Shown here piece by piece: positions 11,476 to 22,029 of a DNA stretch of 64,000 bases (positions are counted from its first letter, which is position 1; the number at the start of each line of letters is the position of its first letter). Below the pieces are notes generated by a model. That model was given only the letters and a program-made list of their open reading frames with translations. It had not been told where the DNA came from and searched no databases. This DNA is from Glutinoglossum americanum. Its lineage: Eukaryota; Ascomycota; Geoglossomycetes; Geoglossales; Geoglossaceae. Location: contig JAGHQL010000115.1 in assembly GCA_020080175.1 (NCBI GenBank), positions 1 through 64,000 on the forward strand, written 5' to 3'. The translations under genes were made by a program, and so were the position numbers.

Positions 11476-12538
11476 AAGATGTATTTAGCTGTGCAGGGCC
11501 TAAATCTTCATCTTTATCTTCTGATAATATATAGATCTTGCATTTTGTGGCTTGATCCAACATCCCTCCCCCCCCCTCCACCCAACCAGCTCGAGACCTG
11601 AACCCCGGCGTGCGGTTTAAGCAAAGTATTACAGCGTTGTCGGTTGCGCATGCCAGTAGAGACCTCCACAACCGCAAGCACCCCTCCGAGGACCACCGGC
11701 GTCGTATCATAGAGCACAACGTTTTGAGAAGAAAGCTTCCATGACCTTAGGCGTGCTCCCGGGGGGGGGCCACCGTCGTATCGTGTGTATCACGAGCCTG
11801 GGGAGGGGGGGGCGCCTATATATAAGCTACACTATCAGAAAATTTTGAAAAAAAAAAAGGGGGGGGGAGGTAGGTAAAAGAAATACCCTCGTGGGGTATT
11901 CCAGGGCCCCCAAACCTCCCACAAAAAAAACCCCCTTTCGAAATCGTTAGAAGATTTTTTTTTTTTTTTATTGCCCTGTGCGCACCGGCCGACGCGCTAC
12001 ACAAAATCCCAACTAAACTAAAACTCCCCCATTTCCCCGATCCCGCCACACCGAGGTTTCGGATCGCCTCCATGGGGTTTTTTTTTTTTTTTTTTTTTCA
12101 ATTCTAGAACTAGATCTTAACGTCCGCCGGACTAGAAGGAACGAGCGGTTTGGAGCGTCTACCACCACGGCTTTTATCTAGAGAAAGAGGAAAAAAAAAA
12201 AAGAAAAGGAAAAGGAAAAGGGGTTTTTTTTTCTTTTCATGGCGGGGTCTCTAGGGAAGGGGGTACGCTGCTGCTTGGATGGGGCTAACGTGGATGATAT
12301 CCTGCGGAGAGGTCGATTTTTACGGGATTACGGAAACGCGATTGGGCCGGCCCCTCACTGGATTAAAAGAGAGCGGGGAGTGACTAGGGTTGGTGCCACT
12401 AGCATCTCAACAGAGAACAGAATGATGAGTTTTATTCCTATGGTTTTGGCCTCAATTGGCTCTGCGGTTCCTGCATCATCCGATGGGTATTGCAAAAACG
12501 ACTCCTCCCTTCTTATATCATCCTACGTTTCTCGCACT
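11476..12538. other. Intergenic DNA between convergent genes, homopolymer-rich
   Basis: Contains the 3' ends of the HNH gene and of the repeat protein on the other strand. It has many long G, C, A and T runs (for example about 11566-11578, 11760-11768, 11846-11868, 12078-12098 and 12190-12232). No gene or structured RNA recognised. Confidence 0.55.
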
Positions 12539-14979
12539 TTAGTTCCGAGGGCCGATAAGGTCAACCTCGTCGACCCATACAGCAAGCTCACTCTTCGATA
12601 CTGTTTCCACCTCGCTCTTATATACACTATTCTGCTTTTCTAATATTTCGAGGTGTTCTCGGGACTGCATCTCTAGCTCGACAATCTCCACCTCACTTCT
12701 AGCGTTTGACTCGACGGTGCTGCGTCGGATGCATTCCAAGGTGTGGTCTGAGGCTGCCTTGTTGGCAAGATTCCGTGTGGTGTGGATGCCCAGCATTGTC
12801 GTTGTGACACTCTTCACCTCATTCTCGGCCTCACTCTCGTCGAAGAGTTCATCCTCGTCCTGCTCTACGTACTCGGTGTACTTCTCCCAGACCACATAAA
12901 CCTTTGGGTTCATCCAAGTTTTCTTGATTTCCTCACTTAGGGCGTCGGCTTGTGGTTTATGTCGTAGCACCCGGTCGGTGAAGACGAGGACGTGCCCTCT
13001 GATAGATTGGGCGCTGTATATGTCCATATCGAATGCGTCCTTTTCTTTGTGATATTCGTCATAGAGTGTAGGGTCAAAATCGGCACCTGGCGGGAAGAGT
13101 TGGTCTCGGGCGGCTTGGTTGGCGGAGTCGCGGTCGAAGTAGGTGCCACAGTGGTGTTGAAGCGGAGGGTCCTCTTCGTCGCGCCAGGTGTTCCGGATCA
13201 CGCGATACTCCCAGTACATTTCCATACCCGCAGTGTGCTTTCTTCTCTTTACACTTGAGTTCTTTGCGAGCTTTCTCCTTTGCTCTTCGAGCGTCGCACC
13301 CCTTGGAGACTGCGAGGGAAGTTCCACGGCAGAGTCATCAGATAAAGATTCGTACTCGATAGACCCGTCCGCTATACGTTTGTACTTCTTCTGTTCCTCT
13401 AAAGGACGTTCTACCGTACTGTCGCTTGAGGCTTCCTTTTGCGCCCTGAAGGGGTGGTCTGTCGGCTTGCCGACTGTGGCTATCTTCTGCGCCTGGGGGG
13501 AATGCTCCGTCAGCTTGCTGGTTGCAGCAATCTCTTGCAACTTAGGGGGATGCATCGCCAACCCTCCGGCTGTGACTATCTCTTGCGCCCTGAGTGGATG
13601 TTCCGTTGATCTGTCGTCTGTAGGTCTTTTCGGCTCGCCTGCAAAATCTCCTTTTTCTGGAGACTTGAGCATTTCCCTTTCATTCCTTTGTTTCTCGGCC
13701 ACATAATGTTCAAGGACATTGCGCGCACTTGGGCGATGGTTTGTCAACCTGTGTTCAGCCGCAGTAGTGGTTGGTTCCCCCGGAACATCCCTCTGCTCTG
13801 ATGATTCGGCCTCTCCTCCATCTTCTTGTGGCTTGGTTGTCGCATCTTCAGCAGCCTTCATCAGCCCATCATTTATGGACTTCGAGTCATCTCCTTCTTT
13901 TAGGGACGTGAGTGCTTCCGTACCATCGCTATGCTCCTTAGAAGGAAGCTCTGTCGACATATCATTTGCAGCCTCTCTCGGATCGCTGAAGAAAAGAAAG
14001 GTGGTTATTGGGGACTGAGGCGCTTCTCCCATGCTTCCTCGTAGCTCCATCCTGTGTTCACCCTCACCACATTGTTGGAGGGTGTGCTCCCTCAGCTTGT
14101 CGTTGAATGTGACTTTTCTTGCTTCTTTGAGGGCACCCCTTTTCCGTGGGGGTCTAAATGCTCCCTTTACGCTGCCTTGCTTGTTAGCTACCGGGTCGCC
14201 CGCCGATCCGATTCCCAGGGATTTGCTAAGCAATATAGCTCTCTGGGACGCTTGGTCTGCGGAGTTTATAACCCTTGCGGCATATGCGCCTCTAATCGAT
14301 TCGAAATCTGCAGTGTTACCCTGTGTGGCAGCTGCGATCGCAGGGCTTTCTTTCACGGGATTCTGCCCCATCTTAACGAAGGCCAGCGGCGGCTCATCGT
14401 CTTGGGTGGGGGTTTCTTCCGCAGCGGTCTGCGTTTTCCCGTATATCGACCTGGGGCTCGTTGAACTGGCTGAAGGGTGACTGTTGCGGGATCTGAGTGG
14501 AGTATCTATATGGGTCGGCAGACCAGGATGCCTCAGGCGACCAGTGAGGCCTTTGTTGCTAGGGGAAGCTATCTCACAACCTAAGGTCAGAGTAACGTGG
14601 GGTAGAACTCTCCAGGGGGCGAAATACCTTCTAGAAGATCCGGCTTCATCAGTGAATTCAAATCTCTCTGTTCGGAGGCATTTCGAGACGTGAATCGGCT
14701 CGGGTATATATCTGAAGAGCCAATATGTCTTCCCTTTAGCTTCCTCGACGGTTGCGCGTTGTCAAACTCAGAGGAATCTCCCCAAGGCGTGGTAAATGGC
14801 CCCGGTATCCTCGGCGCTGTCAACGAAGACTCTCTGACACCGCTGTCTCCTTTGTGGTCCATAAGCGGAGGCGTGCCCAAAGGCTTTAGTTTGCGCATCC
14901 TCGGCACTACTGGAGAAGGATCTCCAATGCTATTACCTCTTTTATGATCTATCGGCAGGGATGTACCATAAGACCTCAT
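12539..14979 (-). CDS. Unrecognised 797-residue protein with 16-residue tandem repeats
   Basis: Two exons on the minus strand, 14979-14628 and 14580-12539, flank a 47-bp phase-1 intron (GTATTT donor, CTCTGAC branch, CTTAG acceptor). The long second exon is open upstream of its first ATG, which supports splicing. The N-terminal half is charged and low in hydrophobic residues. Tandem 16-residue repeats of the form xHPxxAQEIxTxxxLx are encoded at about 13441-13613. The C-terminal third holds what looks like the same fold twice: a YRVIRNTW...GTYFDRDSANQAARDQL unit, then a VYVVWEKY...GIHTTRNLANKAASD unit. No signal peptide or membrane span. I do not recognise the family; it may be a nuclear or scaffold-type protein, but that is only inference. 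Confidence 0.72.
13441..13613 (-). repeat. 48-bp in-frame tandem repeat inside the 797-residue gene
   Basis: Units at 13441-13488, 13489-13536, 13537-13584 and a partial fourth from 13585, each 48 bp (16 codons). They are diverged in sequence but regular in length, so they are kept in frame. They share GCGCC(C)TG at the start and TATCT(C)TT near the end of each unit as read on the plus strand. Confidence 0.8.
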
Positions 14980-16185
14980 TTTGAAAAGCCCGGGTTGGGG
15001 GATGATGTGGGGTGCTAGGTTTGAGGGCTAAGTGAGGGTTGGTTAGTAAGTCATTTACTTAATTGAATTGAAAGTTGGTAGAGGTGGGTGTGCGCTAAAT
15101 ACCGAATGAAAGTTCTAGAAGGCTAGTGAGTGAATGAAATTCCCCAACGACGAGCCCACTACCCGGGACGTGGGTGTTTTGCGTTTTCTATGACCTGTCA
15201 ATTTTAAGGGAACCCCAGAGAACAAGAGCGGTTGAACAACTAACTGGAAAATCTAGCCAGATCTAAGGCACTTCAAGCTTCGCCATAGTAGCTGAAAAGG
15301 GGGAATCGGGTGGAGCTGTCAAGTATGTTTGGACTCTGAGAGATCACGAGGTGAGAAGTAGTGGCTACAGGAAGAGCCAATCTTGGTAAGAAACGCTAAG
15401 CTAACAGGTAAGAAATAGATTAAACAAGAGGACTTGAGGGATGTATTGGCCGAGGTTGGATCTAGGCCCTATAGATATCTGCGTGTGCGCTCGTGCGAGA
15501 TAGGTGTTCTAAAATGACTGCTGAGAGTAGGGTGCCGCTGAGTGGGGGCTTAAGCTTGACGTCGTGTAAGACGACTGAGAAATAGTAAGAGTTGAGAACG
15601 GATAGATAGATACTGGAGAAGAGGCTAAGCTTAGGGGTGTGGGCTCACTACCTGTTGAAAGGCAGTGAGAACGATAACTGCCTCTGTGTCGGGAAAGACT
15701 GGAGCTTGAGCCCAGAGTGGCTTGGAGTCTTTTTTAAAGGGATATAAAAGTTATGACAGATTTGGGGTGATCCGGAGTTGAGACACAAGAATACTGTTTC
15801 AATATCGAAAGAAAGCCCTAATCTCGAGCGGCAACCGAGGCTTCGGTTCTGCACTTATGGAATAGGTAGACCCCTAACTTTGCGCAAGTCCACAAGAACT
15901 AAATAGAATATTGGAATATGAGGGGTCGTATGGTATGTAGAATCAATTAGACCAATCAGATACAACTAAGCGACCTAGCCTTGAGGTTCCTATTATCGTG
16001 TTGGGCCAGCCATCGTCAGGGTTTAACGCCTGAGAAGTTGGTGATAGCCCGCCGAGTATTGGATCTACGGCTTCAACAATATATCTAATCTGACACGGAA
16101 AGTAGTAAATGTTTAAGACAAGATCAATCGAAGCCATATTTCTGTAACTTTTAGATATTTAGGGCATAACCCACACTACTAGCGG
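14980..16185. other. Intergenic DNA, promoter side of the 797-residue gene
   Basis: Upstream of the minus-strand gene starting at 14979 and downstream of the zinc transporter ending at 16186. No long open frame on either strand and no repeat or RNA recognised. Confidence 0.55.
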
Positions 16186-18035
16186 CTACCCAGCGGTCAA
16201 AGCAAAACTTGTTCCCAAAATGCCCATCCCAATGAATGCGAAAGTGATGCAGAGGGGGCGGTTGTGGCTGATACTTAGGGCCTCTGAGAAGAGCTGCAGG
16301 GCGACCGAGGTCATGATGCCGGCTGTATTTATTATCAACTCATAGATCAGCACGTCTCTAACAAGGTCCACTAGGAGATTAGGAGTGGATGAATAAGGGG
16401 GGATTACAAGTTACGGCAAACATGATCCCGTAAACGGCTTCTCCAGGCTTCATATTGCCTTCGCCAGCCAGCTTAAACCAGAGAGCTGCTACTCCAGCCC
16501 CTACGGGTTGACTGAGGCCGCCTAGTAGGCTACTCCAGAACATGGCTTTCCACCTGCTCTGGAGTGCGAGAAAGAGTGGTAACGCCATGGCGAAGCCTTC
16601 CGTAATGTTGTGGATAAATAGCGCCATAAATACCGCGAAACCAAGCTGCGGATTTGCGTGATTAGTGGCAAAGGTGATGAACCCCTCTGGTAACTTGTGC
16701 AGTGCAATCGCAATAGAGGTTTGGAGGCCGATTGAGAGAAAGGCGTTGGTGGGGACATGGTGGTGGTGAGGCGGGGTGTCATGGTGGATGTGTGCGGATG
16801 AAAAGGAATGTTTTCGAAGTCCTTGCGTTAAGCTGTTTTGCCCGCTGCCGCCTTCAAGATCGGCACTATGAGGGTCCTTGGGATGTCGCCTCCCGAAAGG
16901 CCTAGAATGCGAGAGAGGATTATTCGTGCCCGGATGAAGCTTATTGTTCAGAGCCGCCCCTCCATTTAGATCCTCTAGAATACCCGGATGTGGATGCGAG
17001 TTCTGCGGAGCTGTGGCGCTGCGGGAAAGCTTTGGAGTTGCAATGTCGTGGGTAGATGCTGTGCGAAGTATTCCGGTCTTCTGCTGGAGGTGATTGAAGC
17101 ATTGATGCCCGCATGGATCTGAAAAGCCAAAACAAGGTCCACATTCGTCGCACGATGGTTTGACTGCGCGGATAAGAGATGAAACGGTAGTCGGCAGCTG
17201 AAACGGGAAAGACTGCCTACGAGGCGGTGCCGTTGGCTGGAGGCGTGAGTTTCCTTCTCCGAGAACATCCACTTGATTGGGATCTCTGTCAATGTGATTC
17301 GGCTCTTGTATCGCCTGACTGTGTTGTAGGCCATCAGTGTGTTCAGACAAGAGTGGAGTGTCTTCTGTTGATGCCCCAAAGGTTTCTGGGTCGTGATGTG
17401 AATGATTTTGGGGATGGATATGAAAATGCTTGTGGTCTTGGTGGTGTGGCCTCTTATGGTGCCCGCTATCGTCGTGCTCGTGCTCATCTGTGTGGCTTTT
17501 GTCTTCTATACTGTGTGAATGGTCACAGTCCACGACATGTGTCGGGATGTGATGGTGTAGGAGACTGGAAAAGCCCTGAATGGCGATAACCCCACCGAGA
17601 AAGCATCCAATAAGAGTAAAAGCAGCTGCTTGGGGCGAGAAGCCGCCTCTTTGGAGAATTTTATTCGCTGAAGGAAGCATCCCATAGAGAGCGGAGAATA
17701 GCTGAAGGACACAGTTAGTGAACAGTAGCGACAAGGCAGGAAGAGCATCCAGATAGGGTTTTCTGGGTCGGCCATTAAACATACCATAACACCGAAGCTT
17801 AGACTCAAAGAAGCCGACAAAAACACGCCACTATCTTGTATCCTGAAACTTCCCCTTCCGGGAAACTGCTGGACGATAGTGTCGACACATATTATACCGG
17901 CTCCTAGCATGCATGCTAAGATCGCATCGTTGGTTAGTGCGGATCGAGAAAGGAAAATCGTTGTACGGATGGATGGGGTATACCTATGCCGCTCACACAA
18001 GTCATAATCCATCCTCTAATATCGTTTCCCGTCAT
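16186..18035 (-). CDS. ZRT3: ZIP-family zinc transporter, vacuolar Zrt3 type
   Basis: Four exons (18035-17984, 17915-17785, 17701-16408, 16322-16186) encode 537 residues. ZIP proteins move Zn(II) into the cytosol; the Zrt3 branch releases zinc from the vacuole. Seen: N-terminal membrane spans (MTGNDIRGWIMTCVSG..ACMLGAG and LSLSFGVMLFSALYGMLPS), and a very His-rich loop after the third span (HHHIPTHVVDCDHSH onward, over 20 His). A CDECGPCFG...CGHQCFNH cysteine cluster follows. The ZIP metal site HKLPEGF precedes FIHNITEGF, and the C-terminal spans end ITFAFIGMGILGTSF. The first intron is supported because splicing recreates the family's SGIAC start. The upstream region is shared with NUC1 on the other strand. 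Confidence 0.93.
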
Positions 18036-18609
18036 CGTCGCGCTACGGACGCCCTGCCCGCCTTGCGCGAGAATAAACTCCCTATCGTATGACTTTCCGT
18101 TAGTGCGGTATGTGAGGTTGTACTTTGTTGTCGCATGTAACCACTATTTCCTATAGCGTTCGAGACAACGTCTAGTATCGGTGAGCGGATCAGGGAAGAA
18201 AATTAAGGCACAGAAATGATGGGATTCGCCTTGTTTTATAGCTCTGTGCCTTATGGACCTCTTTGTCTCCGTAGTGGTGCGGCGATGATAACCAACAAGG
18301 TACTCGCGCGACCTCGCTTACAGACCCTCGTTTCGCTGAAGAAAGGGAACCGATGAGTCTGTTAGTCTCGTACACCATCTTGGTCCGTGCTCTATCACAT
18401 TCCTTTAAAGCTTTTCCAGGATTTCAATCTTTGCCATTTCTCCTGTAGGGCATATTGTCTCATCGCTTTGATATAACTCCTCTACGGAGCATATACAAGT
18501 GCACCTACGATTTTGCGTCTTCTGATTGGCCACACGCGTTGGGTTTCACCGCGTTTCAAAATTTGGCGTGCTGTGCGATCACTACCTTATAAAAGTACAG
18601 AAACCAAGC
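18036..18609. promoter_or_regulatory. Shared divergent promoter, ZRT3 / NUC1
   Basis: 574 bp between two start codons pointing away from each other. A TATA-like CCTTATAAAAG lies at about 18585-18595, just before the NUC1 start. No zinc-response element of the yeast Zap1 type (ACCTTnAAGGT) was seen. Confidence 0.55.
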
Positions 18610-19611
18610 ATGTCAAAGACTACTTTCGCTATTATCGCTGCGGTCAGTGCAGCTACAGGTGCTGCGGTATCAGCCGCCCTCTACTCCTCCACTGAACGAA
18701 CAAAGGTCTCGCAGGCAAAGCCCTCCACCGCCGTCGGCACAAGGCCCTCGACTCCGCCTCCAACATCTCCAGAAGTACTACGGTCCGGCAAAGCTCTTCT
18801 CACAGGGCCTGTCGACCCTGCGGGTCTCTTTCAGTATGGCTTCCCTGGACCCATCAACGATCTTGCAACTCGCAACAGTCTAGTATCTAGCTTCGACCGA
18901 CGTCTGCGTAACCCCACTTGGGTTGCTGAACACATCACACCTGAATCACTGGCCCTCAATAATGCCGATCGTAAAAACTCTGCTTTCGTCGAAGACACGG
19001 CCGTGCCTGAAAAGTTTCGCGCGAAGCTAAAGGACTATTTTCGCTCCGGCTACGACCGAGGCCACCAGGTCCCAGCTGCGGATGCCAAGTTCTCGCAAGA
19101 GGCTATGGACGAAACGTTCTATCTCACCAACATGTGCCCGCAGGTCGGTGATGGCTTCAATCGCGATTACTGGTCTCATTTTGAAGATTTCTGTCGGCGT
19201 TTGACCAAGACCTACCCTTCTGTTCGCATCGTCACTGGCCCCCTCTACCTGCCGCGTCGCGATCCTGCAGACGGAAAATGGCGGGTAAGCTACGAGGTCA
19301 TTGGCAATCCACCAAATGTTGCTGTACCCACGCACTTCTATAAAGTCATCTTTGCTGAGGACGGAAAGACGGGCGGCAGTGTATCGTTAGGGGCGTTTGT
19401 GCTGCCAAATGCTCGGATCCCAAATGAAAAGCCTCTGGCGGACTTCGAGGTTCCTGTTGAAGCTGTCGAAAGGGCAAGCGGCTTGGAGTTCGCGGGGAAA
19501 TTGCCGACACTGAGGCGGAAGAGACTGTGTGCTGAGGTTGAATGCTCAATCATTGTCCGGCAATTTGAGGACAGGCAGAAGCCAAAGGGGCTGCCAAGTC
19601 CCAAGCGGTAG
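18610..19611 (+). CDS. NUC1: Mitochondrial DNA/RNA non-specific endonuclease (Nuc1 / EndoG)
   Basis: Intronless frame of 333 residues, starting at the ATG at 18610 (the open frame upstream has no ATG). The N-terminus is a hydrophobic Ala-rich stretch of about 25 residues that fits a mitochondrial inner-membrane or intermembrane-space signal. The betabetaalpha-metal nuclease domain follows. The catalytic DRGH sits at about 149-152 with the general base His, and the NMCPQ...FNRDYW segment holds the Mg-binding Asn at about 184. Family members cut single- and double-stranded DNA and RNA, degrade mitochondrial nucleic acid and can act in programmed cell death. Length matches the family. All key residues are present, so the enzyme should be active. 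Confidence 0.96.
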   Translation: MSKTTFAIIAAVSAATGAAVSAALYSSTERTKVSQAKPSTAVGTRPSTPPPTSPEVLRSGKALLTGPVDPAGLFQYGFPGPINDLATRNSLVSSFDRRLRNPTWVAEHITPESLALNNADRKNSAFVEDTAVPEKFRAKLKDYFRSGYDRGHQVPAADAKFSQEAMDETFYLTNMCPQVGDGFNRDYWSHFEDFCRRLTKTYPSVRIVTGPLYLPRRDPADGKWRVSYEVIGNPPNVAVPTHFYKVIFAEDGKTGGSVSLGAFVLPNARIPNEKPLADFEVPVEAVERASGLEFAGKLPTLRRKRLCAEVECSIIVRQFEDRQKPKGLPSPKR

Positions 19612-19918
19612 CTAAAGAGTTGGGCGGAGACACGCCCTTAGCTATAGTCGTTGCATGTTCTTGCATAGCAAAGCCCGCGGTTCCTTTCCTCACTTACATC
19701 TAGATCTAGCGCCCTCTAATTTAGGTAGAATAGCAGCGAAGGGTACGTCTATAAACTGTACAAAGAGAACTAAAATACGCTCTAGTGCCTGGAGAATTTC
19801 CAATGTGAAGCCTTTTTCTTTATCTAATGTACTCGCTGGCGGCCGTCCGGTGATTCAGGCAGCTCCATCAAATGCGCGGGTAATATCGTACATATAACTC
19901 GATCCTCATTATACGCCT
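19612..19918. other. Short convergent gap between NUC1 and TIM13
   Basis: 307 bp between two convergent stop codons. AT-rich, with no frame of interest. It presumably holds both 3' ends. Confidence 0.6.
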
Positions 19919-20296
19919 TCAAAAGTCCCCAGCATTACCGCCCTGCTGCTCCTGCTGTATCCGGCCGATATATTGACGACTAACTGTATTCCACGCCGCC
20001 ATGTACTTCTCCATGCAATTGGTAAAGCAGGTCTGCTCGCTTTTACTTAAATTGCTGCCGGGCGTTGGGATGCACTTTTCGAAGCAGTGTTCATTGAGTC
20101 TCTGGTGTGAAGTTAGGAGCTTGCACAGGAACCTTGTGCTGGGGGGAAATTGGGGGAGAGCCTTAATATAGATACTCACCTCAATCAACTGCCGTGCATT
20201 CTGTATGGCAGCTTCTTGGCGGGCCTGGTCCATGAGGGTAGATTTCAGGTCTGATTGAGAAGTGGATGTCGCGAAAGGGTTAGACAAGCTGCCCAT
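19919..20296 (-). CDS. TIM13: Mitochondrial intermembrane-space chaperone Tim13
   Basis: Exons 20296-20180 and 20101-19919 (78-bp phase-0 intron, GTGAGT...CACCAG with a CTAAC branch) give 99 residues. Splicing joins ARQLIE to RLNEHCFEKC. The product has the twin CX3C motif of small Tim proteins (CFEKC and CFTNC, separated by 16 residues), each pair oxidised by Mia40. Tim13 forms a hexamer with Tim8 and escorts hydrophobic precursors such as Tim23 across the intermembrane space. The NPF start and the MEKYM.AWN..S..YI tail are typical of Tim13 rather than Tim8/9/10. It is divergent from the lectin gene over about 380 bp. Confidence 0.96.
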   Translation of the reverse strand: MGSLSNPFATSTSQSDLKSTLMDQARQEAAIQNARQLIEVSIYIKALPQFPPSTRFLCKLLTSHQRLNEHCFEKCIPTPGSNLSKSEQTCFTNCMEKYMAAWNTVSRQYIGRIQQEQQGGNAGDF

Positions 20297-20676
20297 CTTG
20301 ATGGTAGAAGTGGGTTGGCCTGGAAAGATATATATATAGCTAAGGAGAGGAACGGAAGCAAGCAGGTAATTTCAAGTGGGTCCTGAAATGTCGATCACCG
20401 AATAGCCTCACCCTCAAGATCAGATGAATGTTGGTGTTAGATGCTCAGATATTTTTTTTGGCCCGGAGGAAGCGACAAGCCATTCGTTACCTTAAAGCAG
20501 CAAGAGAATCATCTTCGAAAAGGACAACCAACACATCTCAAACCTCAATACCTCGGAGAGCGTCCCCTATACAAGCATTGCGCACCTGCTACCTTCCATT
20601 CCCTCATTTTCCTTTCTTAACACCAACGAAGCGGGGCTTTTGCGGGGAAAGAGTTGTTGAATAAAAATTCGCACTA
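20297..20676. promoter_or_regulatory. Shared divergent promoter, TIM13 / lectin
   Basis: 380 bp between opposed starts. A TATATATATA stretch at 20329-20338 lies about 35 bp before the TIM13 ATG and could act as its core promoter element. No other site recognised. Confidence 0.45.
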
Positions 20677-22029
20677 ATGCAGCGTTCATTCGCATTTCTA
20701 TGTTCTCTGTTCCTGCTAGGTGGAGGAGCTCTAGCAGATACAACGTTGAGAGATGCTGATGGTATCAAAAGCATACCAGTTGAGTACCTCTATCCTAGGT
20801 GTTTTTGTGTGTGAAGTCTTGCTAACAAGTTGGAAATATATTCAGCTCCGCACTCATACTCTTACAACGGTCAGTTAGCCTTACTATTGAGACGCATGTG
20901 GCATTTGCTTGCCTAAGATTATTTCTACCAACACCATTACAAGGAATTGCTGACTTGGTGGGTGTGTGGATAGCCCTATCTAACGGGCGATTTACAAAGT
21001 CGGTGGTTTGACTTCGGCGGTGACACGATAATACGCGCGGACAAGTACGTCCAGTCGATCCTTTGTGGACTTCATGTCTTGTCTCTGAACTCTTGGCTGA
21101 CTTGGTGTATCAATATAGATATGTGCGGTTAACATCAGATCGCCCATCGCAGCAAGGATGGCTATTCTCGCGTGTTCCGCTCACAGCTACGAACTGGGAG
21201 GTCCGTCCCAGCTCCCAGCGACCTCAGGAACATTATATAAGTGCTGACAGGGCTTGCAGATTGAAGTCGAGTTCAAGATTGACGGAAATGGCAATCTACA
21301 CGGAGATGGGATGGCATTATGGGTTACGAAGCAGCGCGCAACTCAAGGGCCTGTATTCGGCTCCACAGACCAATTCGAAGGCCTGGGGATATTCTTTGAC
21401 ACCTACAAGAATAATCGACCCGGTGTTACTTTCCCATATGTTATGGCCATGTTAGGGGACGGAAAAACGAAATACGATCATGGTAATGACGGGAAAGCCA
21501 ATGAGCTCGCTGGGTGCTCGGTGAGCATAAACCCCTTCGCGCACACCCTCAGCAAGCAAATTCACTAACAATTGAGAGGGGAAAGGCTCGTATTCGTAAA
21601 GCCGACGTCCCCACAAAAGCCCGACTCACCTACTTCCAAGATTCCTACCTAAAACTTGATCTCCAATACCGCCGCGAAGACGAATGGACCGAGTGCTTCA
21701 CCGCCAGCGATGTACGCCTCCCCTCAGTAGCCTATCTCGGCTTCTCCGCCGAGACAGGCGAGCTGTCAGATGAACACGACATCATCTCTGTCTCCACAAA
21801 GAGTTTGTATGAGCATAATACTGCAAGTGGGTCTGGTGGACGGCCAGGTCATGCGAGTGATTCAACGAGTTGGGGAGGGAAGAAGGGAAAAGGGTACGAT
21901 CCAAATAGGGGAAAGAGTAGGGGATGGGGATGGGTATTTATTAAGTTGGTGTTGGTGGTGGTGGGCTGTATCGGGGCGTACGTCGGATACACGGCTTGGA
22001 GGACGCAGCAGAGAAGGTCGAGGTTTTGA
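20677..22029 (+). CDS. L-type lectin cargo receptor of the early secretory pathway (VIP36/Emp46-47 group)
   Basis: Six exons, 20677-20778, 20846-20869 (24-base micro-exon), 20974-21044, 21119-21200, 21260-21520 and 21586-22029, give 327 residues. A signal peptide (LCSLFLLGGGALA) is followed by the legume-lectin-like domain. Seen in it: PLRTHTL..PYL..DLQSRWFDFGG near the start, DGMALWVT, EGLGIFFDTYKN and YPY-like VTFPYVMAMLGDGKTKYD. The metal/sugar-site Asp and Asn (FDTYKN) are present. Near the C-terminus comes one membrane span (about residues 293-315) and a short basic cytoplasmic tail RTQQRRSRF. Such receptors bind high-mannose glycoproteins and cycle between ER and Golgi. The tail lacks a clear KKxx retrieval signal. 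The micro-exon was accepted because it alone restores the conserved IPLRTHTL..PYL segment. Confidence 0.9.

Noticed and set aside
13188-14480. Long plus-strand frames rich in Ser/Leu/Cys
   Set aside because: Antisense of the 797-residue repeat protein. The minus strand has the longer frame, a consistent intron and a plausible domain structure.
17227-17589. Plus-strand frame of 120 codons
   Set aside because: Antisense of the His-rich loop of the zinc transporter.
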